From Trochalopteron elliotii (Eukaryota; Chordata; Aves; Passeriformes; Leiothrichidae), in the NCBI GenBank assembly GCA_024734555.1, contig JANPWX010000151.1:1425293-1489292 (forward strand): a DNA stretch of 64,000 nt, given 5' to 3'. Position 1 is the stretch's first letter, and the number at the start of each line of letters is the position of its first letter. The position numbers and the translations under genes are program-made. The notes under the pieces were generated by a model. The model did not search any database and was not told the origin of the DNA. It was given only the letters and a program-made list of their open reading frames with translations. Shown here piece after piece: positions 14,270 to 28,419 of the stretch.

Positions 14270-14661
14270 AACTAAATCCACCCTTCACCCTCCCTCTCCC
14301 CACCACATCAATTTTATCAGCAGCTTTTTCCAAAAATAGAAAACAAGTCATATATACAGACATGTACACGCACACGGGGAGAGCTCGGGACTACGGACAA
14401 CTTCTGGGATGGCAGCAGTAAAGGGTGTGACAACACAAGATGTCAAAAAGAAGCCACTGTGCTTCCCCAGCCCTTTGCTACATAATCCATGGTTTGGAGG
14501 CCTCTGCTACCCAGATGGCGTTTGAGAGGGAGAGGAAGGAGAGGGAAATACCCGGGAAGTTTGGGTAAAAACGAGCTCGTAAGTCGCGGGAGTGGCCAAG
14601 GTTTGTGCCAAAATCTGAGCAGCAAAGGGCGTGGAAGCAGAGAGAACCAGACAGGCAGAGA

Positions 14662-14662
14662 A

Positions 14663-14707
<45 letters not shown>
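14662..14707. repeat. (GACA)n microsatellite, about 11 units
   Basis: An uninterrupted gacagacagaca run of 46 bp with degenerate flanks (acaggcag, gacacagcgacag). The minus-strand frames through it give poly-(VCLS), which is not protein. Confidence 0.97.
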
Positions 14708-16689
14708 CAGCGACAGATATGAATGCCAGTCCCCAGTGAGGTGCAGGCTGGATGCAAAGTCGTCCTTCCCGCGATCCTTGCTCCCTCGGAGGGAGAGGGG
14801 TGTGTGCACAGCACTGTGTGGCAGGGCTGGCTCCAGTCCTTGTGCCTGGACAAGGACTGCAGGGCCTTGAGCCACTGGTTCTCTGCCTCCAGACACATTG
14901 CTTGGGAGTGGGAGTGGACCCGTGAGGTTTAGTGGGGCAGAGGAAAGCCAGGGAGAAAAGGAAGAAAGGCAGGGTGTGGGTTAAAAGGGAGGAGGGGGTG
15001 CAGGAGAGGGTGAAAGGGAGATTTAAGTATAGGCTGTCAGATATTCCAAAGAATGGCAGCAGGAGCCCATGGCAAATAATATGAAGCCTCTTGACACCAA
15101 AAAGCAAGATGGTTGTAAAAAAAGGGCCTCATGCGCCTGGTTTAAGGCTGAGCTGCTTCACATCAGAAATAAAACAGACTGAATGAGAAATCGCTGCACA
15201 GGTCTCCGAGTGCTGGGAGCTCAATGCTTTGGTAGTTCTCTGGCCTTACTCAGGATCCAATCAAGCTGCAACCCTCTGCTGACTTCCTAACAGAATTTGG
15301 AAACCTTTCCAGAAGTGCAAGGTGTATGAAGTACTCAGCTCTCCTGAATCCCTGATGGACAAACACCAAACCATTTCCCAGCAGGCTGGGGCAAAACAAA
15401 CCTGACTGACATTTTTAAGGAAGTAAATACACCACGGTGGGTATTACTTTGGGTTATTTGGTATATTTGGGTTTTCCTAACCTTCACAGGGGGGTTATTT
15501 CCTGAGGCACCCCAGTCCTATGTCTCCCAGATGCCCACACTCAACACTGCACTCCCCTCCTGTCATCTGTCCCATTAAAACCCCATTTACCTCATTTCCA
15601 TCAACCCTCAATCCACTTGCAATGTTCTCTCTTAGGAAAACGTGTGCTGCTACAACAGGAGGGCATTTTATGCATGGAAATCTTCCATTATTTCACAACC
15701 CCCCCCCCCCCAAGTCATCAGTTCTCTATCCCTGACAGTCCTCATCTCATAACCAACCTCACCCCCCTGGCTCACCACATCTGCTGCATGGCCTGGTGTA
15801 CCTGTGCTGGATGATTCCTCCTCCCCTGTGCCTCCTGCAGGGCTCACACACACACTCACACACAGCTCTGGATGCACAGGCAGGGTGCACACCAGCCCAG
15901 GTGGTTTCCTCACTCATCCTCACACACCCCCAAGCACAGCTGACAAAAACAGAGGCACCCACACATGCAGACAATGCTCAGAAACCCTCAGAGACAGACC
16001 AAAGAGAGGCACAAACCCTTCCTCCCTCCCTGCCACCCTTTCCAGACAGACAGATGGCATCAAACACACACCAGCCCCACTGTCACTGCTCTGGAGACAC
16101 AGTGCTCCCAGCTGGACACATCTGCAGACCATGAGCTGCCCACTGCAGCTGGAGGAGCAGCTCCTCAGCTCCCCAGGGCTCCTCCAGCTCTGTAGGCTCT
16201 GATATGGGCATTGCTTTGGGGGCAAATGAAGACTGAGCCACGCAGTCTCCTTGGTCTGGTACTGGCAGGGGAAAGCATGTAGGAAAAAGGACCCTGTGGA
16301 CCCAGGAGAAGTCAGTTTTCCTCTCCCACCAAGGGGAAGGAGGTCACAGGAACAGCTTTCCCAGTGACTCAGGCTCTGGCTGTTTTTCTTTCATTGCTTT
16401 GGGGCACTGTGGCACAGCACAAATGGAACTTGATTTCCCCATTTGATACAGAGCAACAAACAGTAATGAGCAACTTTCTTTGCCTGGAGGAGGGGACAGC
16501 AGGCTGTTAGTCACCTTTACAGTGCTCAGCTCCAGGCTGTGTCTGCTGATGTGGAAAGGAAGGAAGTGCTACTCTCTGCTTGGGGCTGCTTCTGGGATGA
16601 TACAGTCCAAACCTACTGGTTTTTATTCAACTCCTATAAAATCTATTTCCAATTATAATAGAGAGTAATAATTCTTACCACCTTGACAT

Positions 16690-16845
16690 TTTCTTCTTAA
16701 GGAGCTTAAAGGGTTTTGCAAACTCTAATAACAATATTTTTTAACATAAGGAATAATAACAGTCTCCACTGATGGGAAGACTGAGGTACAGGGATTTAAT
16801 CAAAGTCCAAGGAATATAATCCACAGGCCCTACATCCCAGGCCTC
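16690..16845 (+). mobile_element. Probable MIR SINE fragment
   Basis: The sequence has 'gggttttgcaaactctaata', then 'gatgggaagactgaggtaca', 'gggatttaatcaaagtccaa' and 'ggaatat', matching the MIR layout (a 'tttacaaacatta' block, 'gatgaggaaactgaggcaca', 'gagaggttaagtaacttgcc'). It is diverged but in the correct order. Confidence 0.5.
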
Positions 16846-17041
16846 ATATATGATACCATTTTTCTTCTTACTCCCCAAAAGTCATTCTTTGCCTGGTAGA
16901 TGTGGTCTCTGCCTTGGAAGTTCTTTTTTTAGCAAAAGATTAAAAAGTCCTCTCCTCCCTCTTTAGTTACTTCAGAAGTGGCATAAGAGTGCCCCAAAAC
17001 AGAAACACTGAATATTTAAAAAAATTTGGGGGAATAGTACT

Positions 17042-17043
17042 AG

Positions 17044-17074
<31 letters not shown>

Positions 17075-17082
17075 AATAATAT
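17042..17082. repeat. (AAT)n microsatellite
   Basis: Roughly a dozen AAT units with one AAAAAT interruption near the start. Confidence 0.95.
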
Positions 17083-19296
17083 CTTCATTTTGTGGCTAGA
17101 AAGTTAGTTGTACAGCAGTCACTGAGAGGAAAGCTCTGAAAATGCAGCTTCAGAGTCATGCAATTTATGGGTGAATTTGGCAGAAATTACCACTGAAGTT
17201 TTTAAACCCACCAGATTTTGACCTCTGTATATCTGTGGGGGGGTTTATGAGATGTTCCCAGCTTGCAGGAAGCAAGAGGGCTCAACATGATTGGAGTTAT
17301 TGCTTGACATATTTCCCCACCATGGAGGTGTTTTATGTGAATGTTTCCTGAAGGATTCAGAAATGCTGAGGGGGACCCACCTTGCCAGCACTTAGCTTCC
17401 CACTTATTTTTGGAATAGCACAGCCTTGCTAATGAAGGTCTGCTGAGCTGGGCATGCAGGGGAACATTCCTGCATCCAGGAAACTCCCAGGCACAAACAC
17501 TCATCCATAACCACGTGCAGTTTGCATGGTAAGACAGTCACATGGGCTCAGTCACACACAGCAACCCCTGAATCCATCAGCAACAAATGCAGGTGAAATT
17601 CTCGTGCTGGCATTCACACACTTTTCCCCCCACACATGGATTTATGTCTGGACACTCTCCCGTGGATTTGTAGCCCATAAAGGCACCCAAACACTCTCAG
17701 GGACATGGGGTGCAATTAATGGAGTGCACACACAAAGACCCACCCATGCACACTCACATATATCTGAACAAAGGTTTTGGTCTGGGAAATTCCTTTTCAA
17801 GAAAAAAACAAAAAAAAAAAAAAAAAAAAACCAAACAAAAATCCAAAAAAGTCAAAAGGAAAAATAAAAGACAAACCCAAAACATGGGGAAACTGCACAG
17901 ACAAAAGCAAGCACACACCTACACACACACTGTGGAGGCTGTCAGTCAGTCAGGGCTCTCCTCACAGCTACAGCTCGGAGCCTGCTGGGTTTGCAAACAT
18001 CTGCTGAACCTCACAGATCTCAGGCTTATATGTCTATAACTGACCTGTGCCAGGAGTCTCCATCTTCCCTTCTACCTGACCACAAAAAGAACTGACCCTC
18101 CACTCCAAGAGCAGCACCTTCCAAGCTCCTACCACAAACACTCTTCAGCTTCTAAGCCGTTAAGCAGAAATATTTTCACCTGCACCTGACCAGTCTAAAC
18201 ATCCCCTATTAACAGAACTGATTGGCATTTTGGGGTTGATTGTTTCTGTCCTTTTTCAGGTCTCTGGGAACAAGACAAGACAGTGTACAGAAACACAGGG
18301 CAGGGCTTGCTCAAGCCCACAGACAGCAAGGAAGCAACAAGCCCCCTGAGGAGAGGGGAGAAATGTGTCACAAACTGCCTCACACTGCTCGGGGAGATGA
18401 CAACCGTCCGTCCAAGATGGGCTGCTACTTCCAGAGCCCATTTTTCTACAGGTGTAAACATACCAAGTGCTGCTAGCAGGGAGGGAATCTGACAGGACAA
18501 ACCAACATACAAAACATTCTCTTATTCAATAAGGGTTATAAGTGCAAAAGGGATTTCAGAACATTTCAGAACAAACTCAATCCATAGCTGCCGCTCGTTT
18601 ATCAGTGCATCAAAAAAGGTTGTGCAAGTTTTTTAGTAACAAACATTAGAAACTAGTAGCAAAGGACTTGCCTAGATAAAAAAGAGAAGATTTAAACATG
18701 CCAGGTAACAAAAAAGACGTGTGCAGAGATCTGTAAAACTGTATAGAAGGAAAGGATTCTTTAGAGGAAACAGAGGGACCATCACACAATGCTCTTCACA
18801 GCCCTTGCTAAAAGAGCCAGGGCCAGCCCTGCTGCCTCCTCACCTAAGACAGGTCCTGGTTGTTTGGACAGAGCCATGCCCTCATTTGTCATGGGTTTCT
18901 ATAACTGAAAACTGGACTCTGGGCTTCTCCTGACATGAACTTGAATTGAGAGAGGGCCTTGCCACTGGCAATTAAGCTCAGCAGCATGACCAGCCCTGGA
19001 GACTGAAGACCACAACAATCAGCAGCAGCAGCAGGACTGTCTGGACAAGGTGCTGAGAATGAGTGTGATTTATACTGCTCAGATTTGATGTCTGGGAACT
19101 GGGTGTCTAGACAGACCTAACAAAGCTAGACACTCACCAGTGGGCACCTCCAAATAACAATTTATTTCCTGTCACACATGTCCAGGGTGCCTGGGGAGGG
19201 ACATCTCTTGTCACTAACAGCAAGAGGACACCTGGGTGACTCTTCCTCTCACACAAGGGAAGTTAATGAGGAGATTAATCTGAATTTCTTTGAAAA

Positions 19297-19513
19297 GACC
19301 CACAGGATTTTCCTGCAGACTGGAATTTGTGACTAGTTATATACCAAAACACAAGGATTTCCTTCCTTTCTGCTTAGAAGATTTTGTATGGGTTCAAATA
19401 CATCAGGACCCATTGGATTGTCCTGCAGGTTGGAATTTGTGACTAGTTATGTACCAAAACACAAGGGTTTCCTTCCTTTCTTCTTAGAAGACTTTTGTAT
19501 GAACTCAAAATAA
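19297..19513. repeat. 110-bp tandem duplication
   Basis: Two adjacent copies share tggaatttgtgactagttat at 19321 and 19431, followed by 'accaaaacacaagg', 'tttccttcctttct' and 'cttagaaga'. The first copy runs from gaccc at 19297, the second from gaccc at 19407. About one base in ten differs. No gene is involved. Confidence 0.93.
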
Positions 19514-20738
19514 TCCTTCAGGGAAGTCTTAGTGATGTTTAATATGATTAATTTCCAGTTAACTGTGCTTACTCCCTCCAGTGTCATGGACAGTTCTCCC
19601 TCTATGGATGATAATTGAACTTTTCCACAATCTGAAGGCTATTGCCAGGTTCCCTACTTAGTTTGCTTGTGACAAGTGTGGCAGAGAAAAGGTTTTAATT
19701 TCACTCTTAATAATTCACAACTTCAGCCTCATTGTAACATCCCTCTACAAAGTCAGCCTAATACTAATATCTACCTAGTGAAAGGGTAACCAAGGTTGTT
19801 TACAACATCCCGTGGGAAGTGTTGTAAGCAAATTTTTGTGTCCAGAAGGTAGGACATTTAAGAGATGCAAAATAAAAGTTCCTTTTTAGTTAAAAACTGT
19901 TTTCCATTCTTTCAAAAGACAAGGAAAATAAACTAGTTTAAAAAAATAAAAATTCACTTATTCAAAATCAAAATGTTACAGCTGGAATAAATATTCCTGT
20001 TTCAGAATTAAAAAAAAAAAAAAAAAAGAATAAAAGGAAAAAGTTGAACAGAAATTAAACTAGAACCAAGATGTGAAAATATTTTGTTTGGAAAGTTCCA
20101 AGTAAGGCATTTTTATTTTTCAAAACACTTGCTTAATTTTTTTTTCCCTAAACACAACACTGAGTGCAAACTATGCTGTCACTTTTCTGCTTGCAATGGG
20201 TTGTCTTTACAGTACACAACAATTCCAAGATGGAATGTTTATTCAACAACCACATAATTTTGAAAACTCATGACTAATTTGCTGTTCTTTAACATATTTA
20301 CAGCAATTTTCTTTCAATCTTCCTATTTTCCTGCCCTTTATAAGCTGGATTTTACAGTGTAATTTTTGTCCATGCTTATAAACCCATCGTAGCCTTTCTT
20401 TTTGAAATCTGTGTGTTCCCTGCCTGTCCTTAATCTATTTATCCTACAATTCTGTATCCATCCACCTCCAAAAAAACAGATATAGGAAAAAAATTTGCCC
20501 GTTGTGATTGATTTCCTGCACACCTGATGCTCATTTCAGTCTCCGTGGCTCACTCAGTCCTTCCCCTGCCTGCTGAGATGGGCACAAGTGGGGCCAATCA
20601 GTGTCAGTTGGGCTGGAGCAGTTTGGGACATGGACCAAATCAGGTTACAAACAACAACAATGAAAAAAAAAAAAAAAGGGTTGGAACTCTGGTGCTTTGT
20701 TTTCCTTTGGGATTTCTGCTTTATTTTTATTTTATCTA

Positions 20739-20739
<1 letters not shown>

Positions 20740-20823
<84 letters not shown>

Positions 20824-20824
20824 T
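20740..20824. repeat. (ATT)n microsatellite, about 28 units
   Basis: A pure run of ATT on the plus strand, 85 bp long, with no interruption. It is AAU on the transcript. The open frames that read it as poly-Leu, poly-Ile or poly-Asn are artefacts. Confidence 0.98.
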
Positions 20825-21199
20825 TCACATTTGAAACGGAACATTAGGAGCAGGTTCCTCTTAGCAGAGGTGATTTGGTGTTGTTTGATTTCTTTTGGAG
20901 CAAGGTTGAGTGAGGAGGCACAGGGAGGATATTCCTGTTTTGGTTCCCTCAGTTCCACCTCGAAAGAACTGACCTTTATCTCCCTGGTGGGGTGGAGAGT
21001 ATTGAACTGCCATGGGAAGCAAGGCATACCCAAAGTGCTGGCCTGGGACTATTCCAGCAGCTTCCCATGGCACAAAGAGCTTTTTTTCACTTACACTCCA
21101 CTTCTCCCATCACTTTTCCTGCTATACAGTTTAATTCATGCCAGGCGGATTATGGAGGGAAAGAAAAATGATGCAACAACAGTCAAAAAAAGTCCTTTA

Positions 21200-21703
<504 letters not shown>

Positions 21704-22081
21704 TCAAAACAAAAATAAAAATGAAACAAAAGCGTGAAAGAGGGAGAGAAGAGGAAAAAAATAAGAAAAGAAAGAGGTTACGTGGGCATATTAAATAGTC
21801 TCTTACCACTCTACAGTATTGGTTGCTCAAACCTCTGTAACGTTTCACATGATGGAGGGTATCAACAAAAGCCTGGTTAGTTCAGAAAGTTACACTCAAG
21901 CATGTCTACCTTTTGGAGGGAAAAAAAAAAGCACACACACCCCAAACTCTGTGCGCTTTCACCAGTCACAGCCTTGGGGCCAGCTATGACAAGTGAAAAA
22001 GAAGGAGGCATTTTCCCCCCCTCGTTTTTTTTTTCCCTGGGAGAAGGAGAAGGACGACGGCAAGTTCAATAAAAGCATGAC

Positions 22082-22165
22082 TAGAGGGAAAAAAAACCAG
22101 AAAACAAAACAAGAGAGAGGAAAAAAAGAGAGAAAGAGAGAAGGAACAGCAGAGGAGGAGGAGGA
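22082..22165 (-). promoter_or_regulatory. CACNA1C: CU-rich tract after exon 31
   Basis: On the transcript this region reads as CCUCCUCCUCCUC then CUUUCUCUC and U runs, starting 38 nt after the exon 31 donor. It is composed mostly of pyrimidines with a few A and G. It could bind PTB-like proteins, which is inferred from composition. Confidence 0.45.
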
Positions 22166-22202
22166 GGTGGTGGTATCCTGGGGAGGGTAGAGTAATACTC
22201 AC

Positions 22203-22286
22203 ATTAGTTTCACTGAGAATGACGTCTATTATGCTGCCAATTACGATGAGGAAGTCAAAAACATTCCAAGGATCACTAAAGTAACC
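22203..22286 (-). CDS. CACNA1C: CACNA1C exon 31: IVS3, first mutually exclusive form
   Basis: This 84-nt exon encodes [20 protein letters not shown] then DVILSETN, between acceptor ttccttatgtag and donor gtgagt. It is one version of the IVS3 helix of the voltage sensor. It shares the D-x-W-N-x-F-D-x-L-I-V-x-G-S-I-x-D framework with exon 32. Both are 28 codons in phase 0, so skipping or using both would remove or duplicate a helix. In mammals the relative use of this exon and the next changes with development and tissue (family knowledge). Confidence 0.98.
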
Positions 22287-23574
22287 CTACATAAGGAAGG
22301 GGCAGGCAGGATGGGGATTAAAAAGGAATGTTAGACAGACAAAAACAGTTCAAAATTACCATTAGAATTTCTGCCCTGATACCTCAAGGGGTTTTTCCTC
22401 TTAAGTCTACTTGTTGTGTCTCAAGCTGTAGCCCAGGCCTGGGCTCCCTGACTGGTGTGAGCAGCCCCTCTCCAGCTCATGGGATTCCAGAGAAGCCACC
22501 CCTCCCCTCCAACTCTGAGACAGGGGCTGAAGGGAGCTCACACAGATCATCTGGAGCATGGCTGCTGGCAGGGATGGGGCTGGCAGGACCAGCTCCTCCA
22601 CACATCTCCATTCCTGACAATGTAGCACCCTTCCCATTTGACTTAGCGGGGAGAGTACAGGAATAACAATGTGGTCTCCTCAAAAAATGGCTCCCCACTG
22701 TCAATATCCATCCCCCAAGTCCATGTTCCAGCTGTAGGGCTCTGTGCTGGCACAGGGAATAGCTGCCTGCTGTGCCATGGAGGAGGAGAGGGCACAGGCA
22801 AGCTGGGGATGTGCTGTCTGAATCTCACCTTTCTCTTTACCCAGCCACAGTCAGCACTACCACAGGCATCAACCTAAAAGCTTCTCTCAGTAATGCTTTA
22901 GGTGCTGTCTCAACAACACAGAGCAGGAGTGGAATCTCTGTGGCTCTGAAAGCACACCTGCACCACAACATGGAGCTGGGAATGTGGCCTGGCTGCTCCC
23001 AGCAGGGAGGGGAAAACTGGGAGCAGAGTTGGCTTCAGCATTGCTCAGAGCCAGACCTGTGGCTCACTCCTGCTAAAGACAGTCCCTCAGCAGTGCTGTC
23101 ACCTGGGCTGTCCAGGACAACTGATGGCTGATCACTTCACTATCCCAAACATCTCACAGAGCTCAGGAGATGCTAATCAGCACTGTTTACTGTCCTTATC
23201 CTGCACTTTTTTGGTGGATAGGCTGCAAGGACACAGGCCCCTTTTGGAGAAGGTCCTGCTCAGCCTAGAAGATGCATAAACTTTCTCTACAAGTTCATGA
23301 GCAGAGAAAATTCATCTTGGCTCACTGAACACCTGTGCCACTCTCTCTTGCCCTTGTTCTGCAAGTCTTAAAAGGAGGCAAACACACAAAACCCTCCGTG
23401 CTCCTTTCATGTGTCTGGTTTTGTGAGCATGGGCTGATGTGACCTCCCTGTTTCCCAGCTGCAGCTTGTCTCCTGTGAGACTGAACCCGAGTTGCACTGT
23501 GGCTGCTATTCTTAGTCCAAGAGTCAGGTCATGGGTAAAGTGTGAGCCTGTGTTCCCAGGCAGCCTTGCAGAAA

Positions 23575-23659
23575 GCAAAAAAAGGAGAAAAGAAAAAAAA
23601 AATTGAAAACAAGAAAGGAAAAAAAAAAAAGAAAAAAAATAAGAAAAAAGAAAAAAAAT
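23575..23659. repeat. A/G-rich simple sequence
   Basis: An A-rich tract with scattered G, giving a U-rich pyrimidine run on the transcript about 1.3 kb upstream of exon 31. It is low-complexity only. Confidence 0.8.
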
Positions 23660-26600
23660 TATCCGAGTACCGGCACTGTACAAAGTCAGGCTTGGGAACC
23701 TCACATTGCTGAGGGTTCAACCCTCACATGGAGCAGGCACTGGCAAAAAGTGTCTTGCTGTCTCCTGAAACACTCACTGCCTCCATGAGGCTTTAAGACT
23801 CACATTTATGAACAACATTACACTTTGGGCAGGGAAAAAAAAAAAAAACAACAAAAAAGAAAAGATGAAGCAGAAAAAGCCAGTGCCCAGCTGGTTCCAC
23901 ACCAGTGAAGGGAGCTGGTAGAGGGGACCTTTGAAGTCTTCTCCTCAAAACCAGAATAAAACACCTTTATTCTGCAGCCTGAAATAGGCAACTCTCTTAG
24001 CAGACCTACACTGGAAGGAGCAACCATCCCATGGCTACACATTACTACACAATTAGCTACAACAGGGAGGAAGCAAACAGGAGCAAAAGCAAATTCAGAG
24101 AATATTATTATTCAGCGTCCAAGCCTAGAAATACACAACAAATATTAGAATGAATGCAGCAGTGATGTCCAGCATCATTAGCAACCAGATGGACCTGGAA
24201 TAAAACTGTAATTAGACTTCACCAAGAGGAAGGGGAGGGAGAGAACAGCAGATTAAATCGTAGAGGCAAACGCATTTGGAATCAATAAAGGACAGACACA
24301 GATCATACAGAGTTACACAAAGTGCCTTTGCAGCCTGATGAGACCTTGGAAGACTTGCAGGAGCAAAGAAGAGAGCAGAAGACACCAGACCCAATCCTCC
24401 TGCCCCTGCCCGTGGGCACAGTCCTGCAGAAGGCAATGGCACTGCCCACGTGCCAAATGAATACATGCCTTCAACAGCATGGTTCTCTTCTATTTCCTCT
24501 CAAATTGAAAATTGGTTTAGGAATTAGTAAGGATTTCAGCAGGAATCCAAACAACTTCAAAAAAAAAAAAACCACCAAGAGTTTGATTTTGGGCAGCTGC
24601 AAGGGTAAAGATCCCAAACATGTTGTTTAGATGATGACTTTCAATGATTTTCAAATCTAGTGACAGATATTTGGTATTTTTACTAGGATTGGCATCATAC
24701 TGCAAAGAATGTTTTTGGTGTAACCAAATTTACAATTTCTCTTTTTTTCTGAGCAGCTTCTTACATAGAGCCCAATAACCATTGCTCTGGTGAAACAGCA
24801 TTTGCTGTTGATGCAGAGCCCAGGTGACAAGTGGCATCAGATCTTGTCCTCAGCTGACCACCAAAGCCAGTCAGTTATAAATTGCTCCCAGCAGTGTAAA
24901 ACAACCTGACTGGAAGCAATGACACTGTACTGACAGAGCTGGCACGTCTCAGGAGAGATTCAGGCCTGGAAAGAAAAGGTCCCTTTTCCATTGCCATCAA
25001 AAATAGCTGCTTTGGACCTCTGAGACACCACAGTTGTATCTGGAGTCACTCTGCTGACTTCAACAGCCTTGCTCCAAATTTACACTGCAGCTTCTTTCTC
25101 CTGGGATGCTCTGCTGAGTCTCAACAGCAAGATCCTTGCTTGAAAGTCATGGGCTTGTCTGCTCTGGGATCCCAGGAAGAGCATTATCCCAGTCTGCTAT
25201 GGTGTGGCTGCAAGGTGAACTCAAAGAGCTCTTCTCTTCCTCCTGTGTCTCTCAGATGAGTGATAGAGAGGAACCATGGGTGTGAAATGCAGTTTTACTC
25301 AACCCCCACATCCAAAATTCCAGTGTTGAATTAAGGAAACACATGAATTTTAAAACCTTCCTTTCCTCCTCACCTGCTCCCTCTGTGTTTCGAACAGAAG
25401 GGTGAAAAATAGGAAGATATTATTCACAGTAAGAGAGCTCAAGGAAACAGAGAGCACAGAACACAGCTTCATTGGGGCTCAGGGTGATGGGATCCATCCC
25501 TAAAAAGCCACCCACCCTCCTGAGAGAAATTTACCTACAAAAGGCCACGTGGGACATAGCTTGGGATCAGACCTCATCAGCTGGTCAGGAGTTAGGGGTG
25601 TGAAATGAGAGTGAGCTGCACCCCTTCAGGACCTGCCTCTTGTGACCTCAAAGACCCTTTTCCAGCCACATTCCTCACTGGAGTGTACCAGGGTGGCTTG
25701 TGAAAGACAAACTGAATGAAGGAAGGGCTTTCCCTCTAATAAAGAGGTTGTATTTCCAAAATATTTTTTTTCCCACCAGAAAGTTCTGCATACTTTTCCC
25801 AAGAGGGTGGAGGTCTGACTGGAAATGAATTGATGGCACTGTTTGTTTTTGCAGGACAGGAATTTCAGAGTGTAATTCCATATTTTACCCATAAAGGGAG
25901 ATGCTTGACCCTGATTTAGCTGTAATTGCATGCCACAAACTGGCATCTTCAGGGCTTTACTGGGGAATGGGAGTCACCCTCTCTTGTGGGATGTCTTTGG
26001 AGATCCATGAAGCTTTTGGGGAGGAAAGAGGACAGAGAGAGACCAGGAGGATTGGATTGAATATTCAGGAAGAATGAAATAGCCCCACCAGTAGAGCACA
26101 TTTTTTTCCCCATTTTTTTTTTCCCCCCAAAGGTAGCAAATGATAGTGTATCACCACATGATCAATAAGTTAATGAAAGGCTGAGCATAAATATGCAGTA
26201 GCTGACTGGAATGGAATCTCATTTGTGCAAGAGGAGCAGACATTTCAGGATGAGTATTGCCAATCACTTTTAGGTTTCCTAGTTGCTGAGATTAGCTGTT
26301 AAAGAAACTGGGGTTTATTTAGGTGCTAACAGAGGCATTGACACCTCTGGACACCATTTCTTCTAACTTTTTGTGAATATGAGTTATCCTAAATAGGACA
26401 TCTGAGAAGCCTCAATAACAACAACAGGGAAAATTGCTCAAGGGGGTCTGTGTGAAGCTCAGAGTCACCAGGAGCCCATACTAAGGATATGTGGTAGCTG
26501 GAGTGCTGTGCATCCACCCTGAAGCACAGAAGTCCTCAGGGGAAGGTGCTGTTGACTCATGGTGCTGGCTGGGTTTTGAGCACTGAGCCCTGTGGGACCT

Positions 26601-28419
26601 GCAGGGTCACTTGTGTGTTAGTTTACGTGCAGATTTTCATCTGCTGAGTCACAGGTTCTCATTTCTGCCTCTTCTGAGGCAAAATTTAACAGCCCCCTCT
26701 GAGAAAAAAAAAAATAGTTCCCTAAAGATGAAGAACACAGCAAGGTCAAGGCTTTTCACTGGGTGGGATGTGAATGCAGGTTGTAGGAAAAAAGGGAATG
26801 ATGTGCACACATGCATGTTTGTATTTATGGATACAGGAATGAAGAACTGAGCAGGAGAAATTAAGACACAGAGAGAACTGCACAGCCCAAAAGGAGGGCA
26901 AACTGCAGGCTGACCTTGCTACCACTTGTCTGAAACAATCCTGCATGCCAAAACAACCAAAAAGAAGCATCAAGTCTAAATCAGCTGAAGAGAGCACACA
27001 GGAAGGAGAGAAAGGGGCTGATACCCTGACACTCAGTGGGATCTCTTAGCAAAAATTTCCTGCTGATTGTAAAGGGCAAAGCAGACTTTGCTGGGGATTT
27101 GCAAAAGGAGATGACCTGCTAGTCTGGCTGATGTTTAGTTAATATAAGGATTTGTTTGTGAAAATGCTGCAGGCTGTTTGGAGCTGTGAGAGTCAGTTTT
27201 CCAGGCTTCATTAAAAGAGACTGTCCCCAAAAGTACTTTTGCAAAAGGGACAGTATTGAACCAAAGGACATTTACACAGTTCCATGGCTCTGGGCACAAG
27301 CTCTCACAGCAGATTTTGGGGACTCACCTGTGTCCTGAGCAATCTTACAAAGCTACAATAACTCCTGACACGGGGTGGAGATGAGTGTCAGATGCAAATT
27401 CTGTTGTGCTGAGATCCCATTTAGCCATAACAGCAATCAGGGAAATTAGCAGAAACCTAATAGAGAAGGAATCAAGTGGAGGATGCAGCTGCCTGGAGTT
27501 CCTGACAGGCTGCAGGAAAACAGCATCTATTTGCATACTATCTATCAACCCTCATCCACTGCTGGATTAATTCTGAGACAGAGTCCCTGCAGTTCACCTA
27601 CCAGTCACTGTAATGACTCACTGCTGCAGGGAATTGAACAAGGCTCCCTTCTCCTCCTTCAAATCTTTCCACAGACAGGCAAAGAAATGAGGAGCATTTC
27701 ATCACTCCAGACTATTCTGGTGAGTTCTGAAGGAGCCTCATGACTATTTGCTTATTCCATAAGAAAACAAGACCAACTTATAGCCCAAGATGGACAGTCA
27801 TAAATGTTGATGTTTTCCTTTATCCTCCCTCAATTTTAATGCTCTCTCTCACAGAGGGCACCTGTGAAAGCAGACAGGTGTCCCTTGAGGTCTGAGGGCC
27901 TGCTTGGATATCCTGAACATCTCTGCTTGACAGAAACAAAAGAGCTGGAGGACCTGAATGGCTCTGTGATCTGGAAAAAGACCTCAGATGTTTATTTCCA
28001 GGTGGCTGGTAGAAAACTGAGGCACCTTCTCACTGGCCACTTTGAAGTGGACACCTTCTGATTATTGTTTGAGATCCTGTAGGTCCTCAAGCAAATTACA
28101 GGTCTCGTTTGTGCTTCTGGGGAACAAATATCTCCATCACAGGAAAAAAAACCCAAAAAGCCCAACTGCCTGAACCAAGGCCCCCAAGCCTCTGTTTGAC
28201 AAACTTTAACATTTATGGAGGCTGGAAATACAGAATCTCTCTACACACCTAAGGATAATTGATACTGTCTGGAGGACATGACTAGAAAAGACTGTATCAT
28301 ATCTGTGAACTGAGAGTTCCCATTTCCAGGTTTTGCAATCCAGTTCATTTTAGATCTGTATTTTCTAAAGAGCCCCAGCAGTGCCTCCAGGCCCATCTAC
28401 ATGGACTTATGGCGGGGAG

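Noticed and set aside
14443..15107. Overlapping long minus-strand open frames of up to 209 codons
   Set aside because: They run through the (GACA)n repeat, giving poly-(VCLS), and the remainder has no domain, no splice logic with CACNA1C and no conserved composition.
17811..17830. Poly-A run that could be the tail of a processed retrocopy
   Set aside because: No cDNA-like sequence precedes it and there are no visible target-site duplications.
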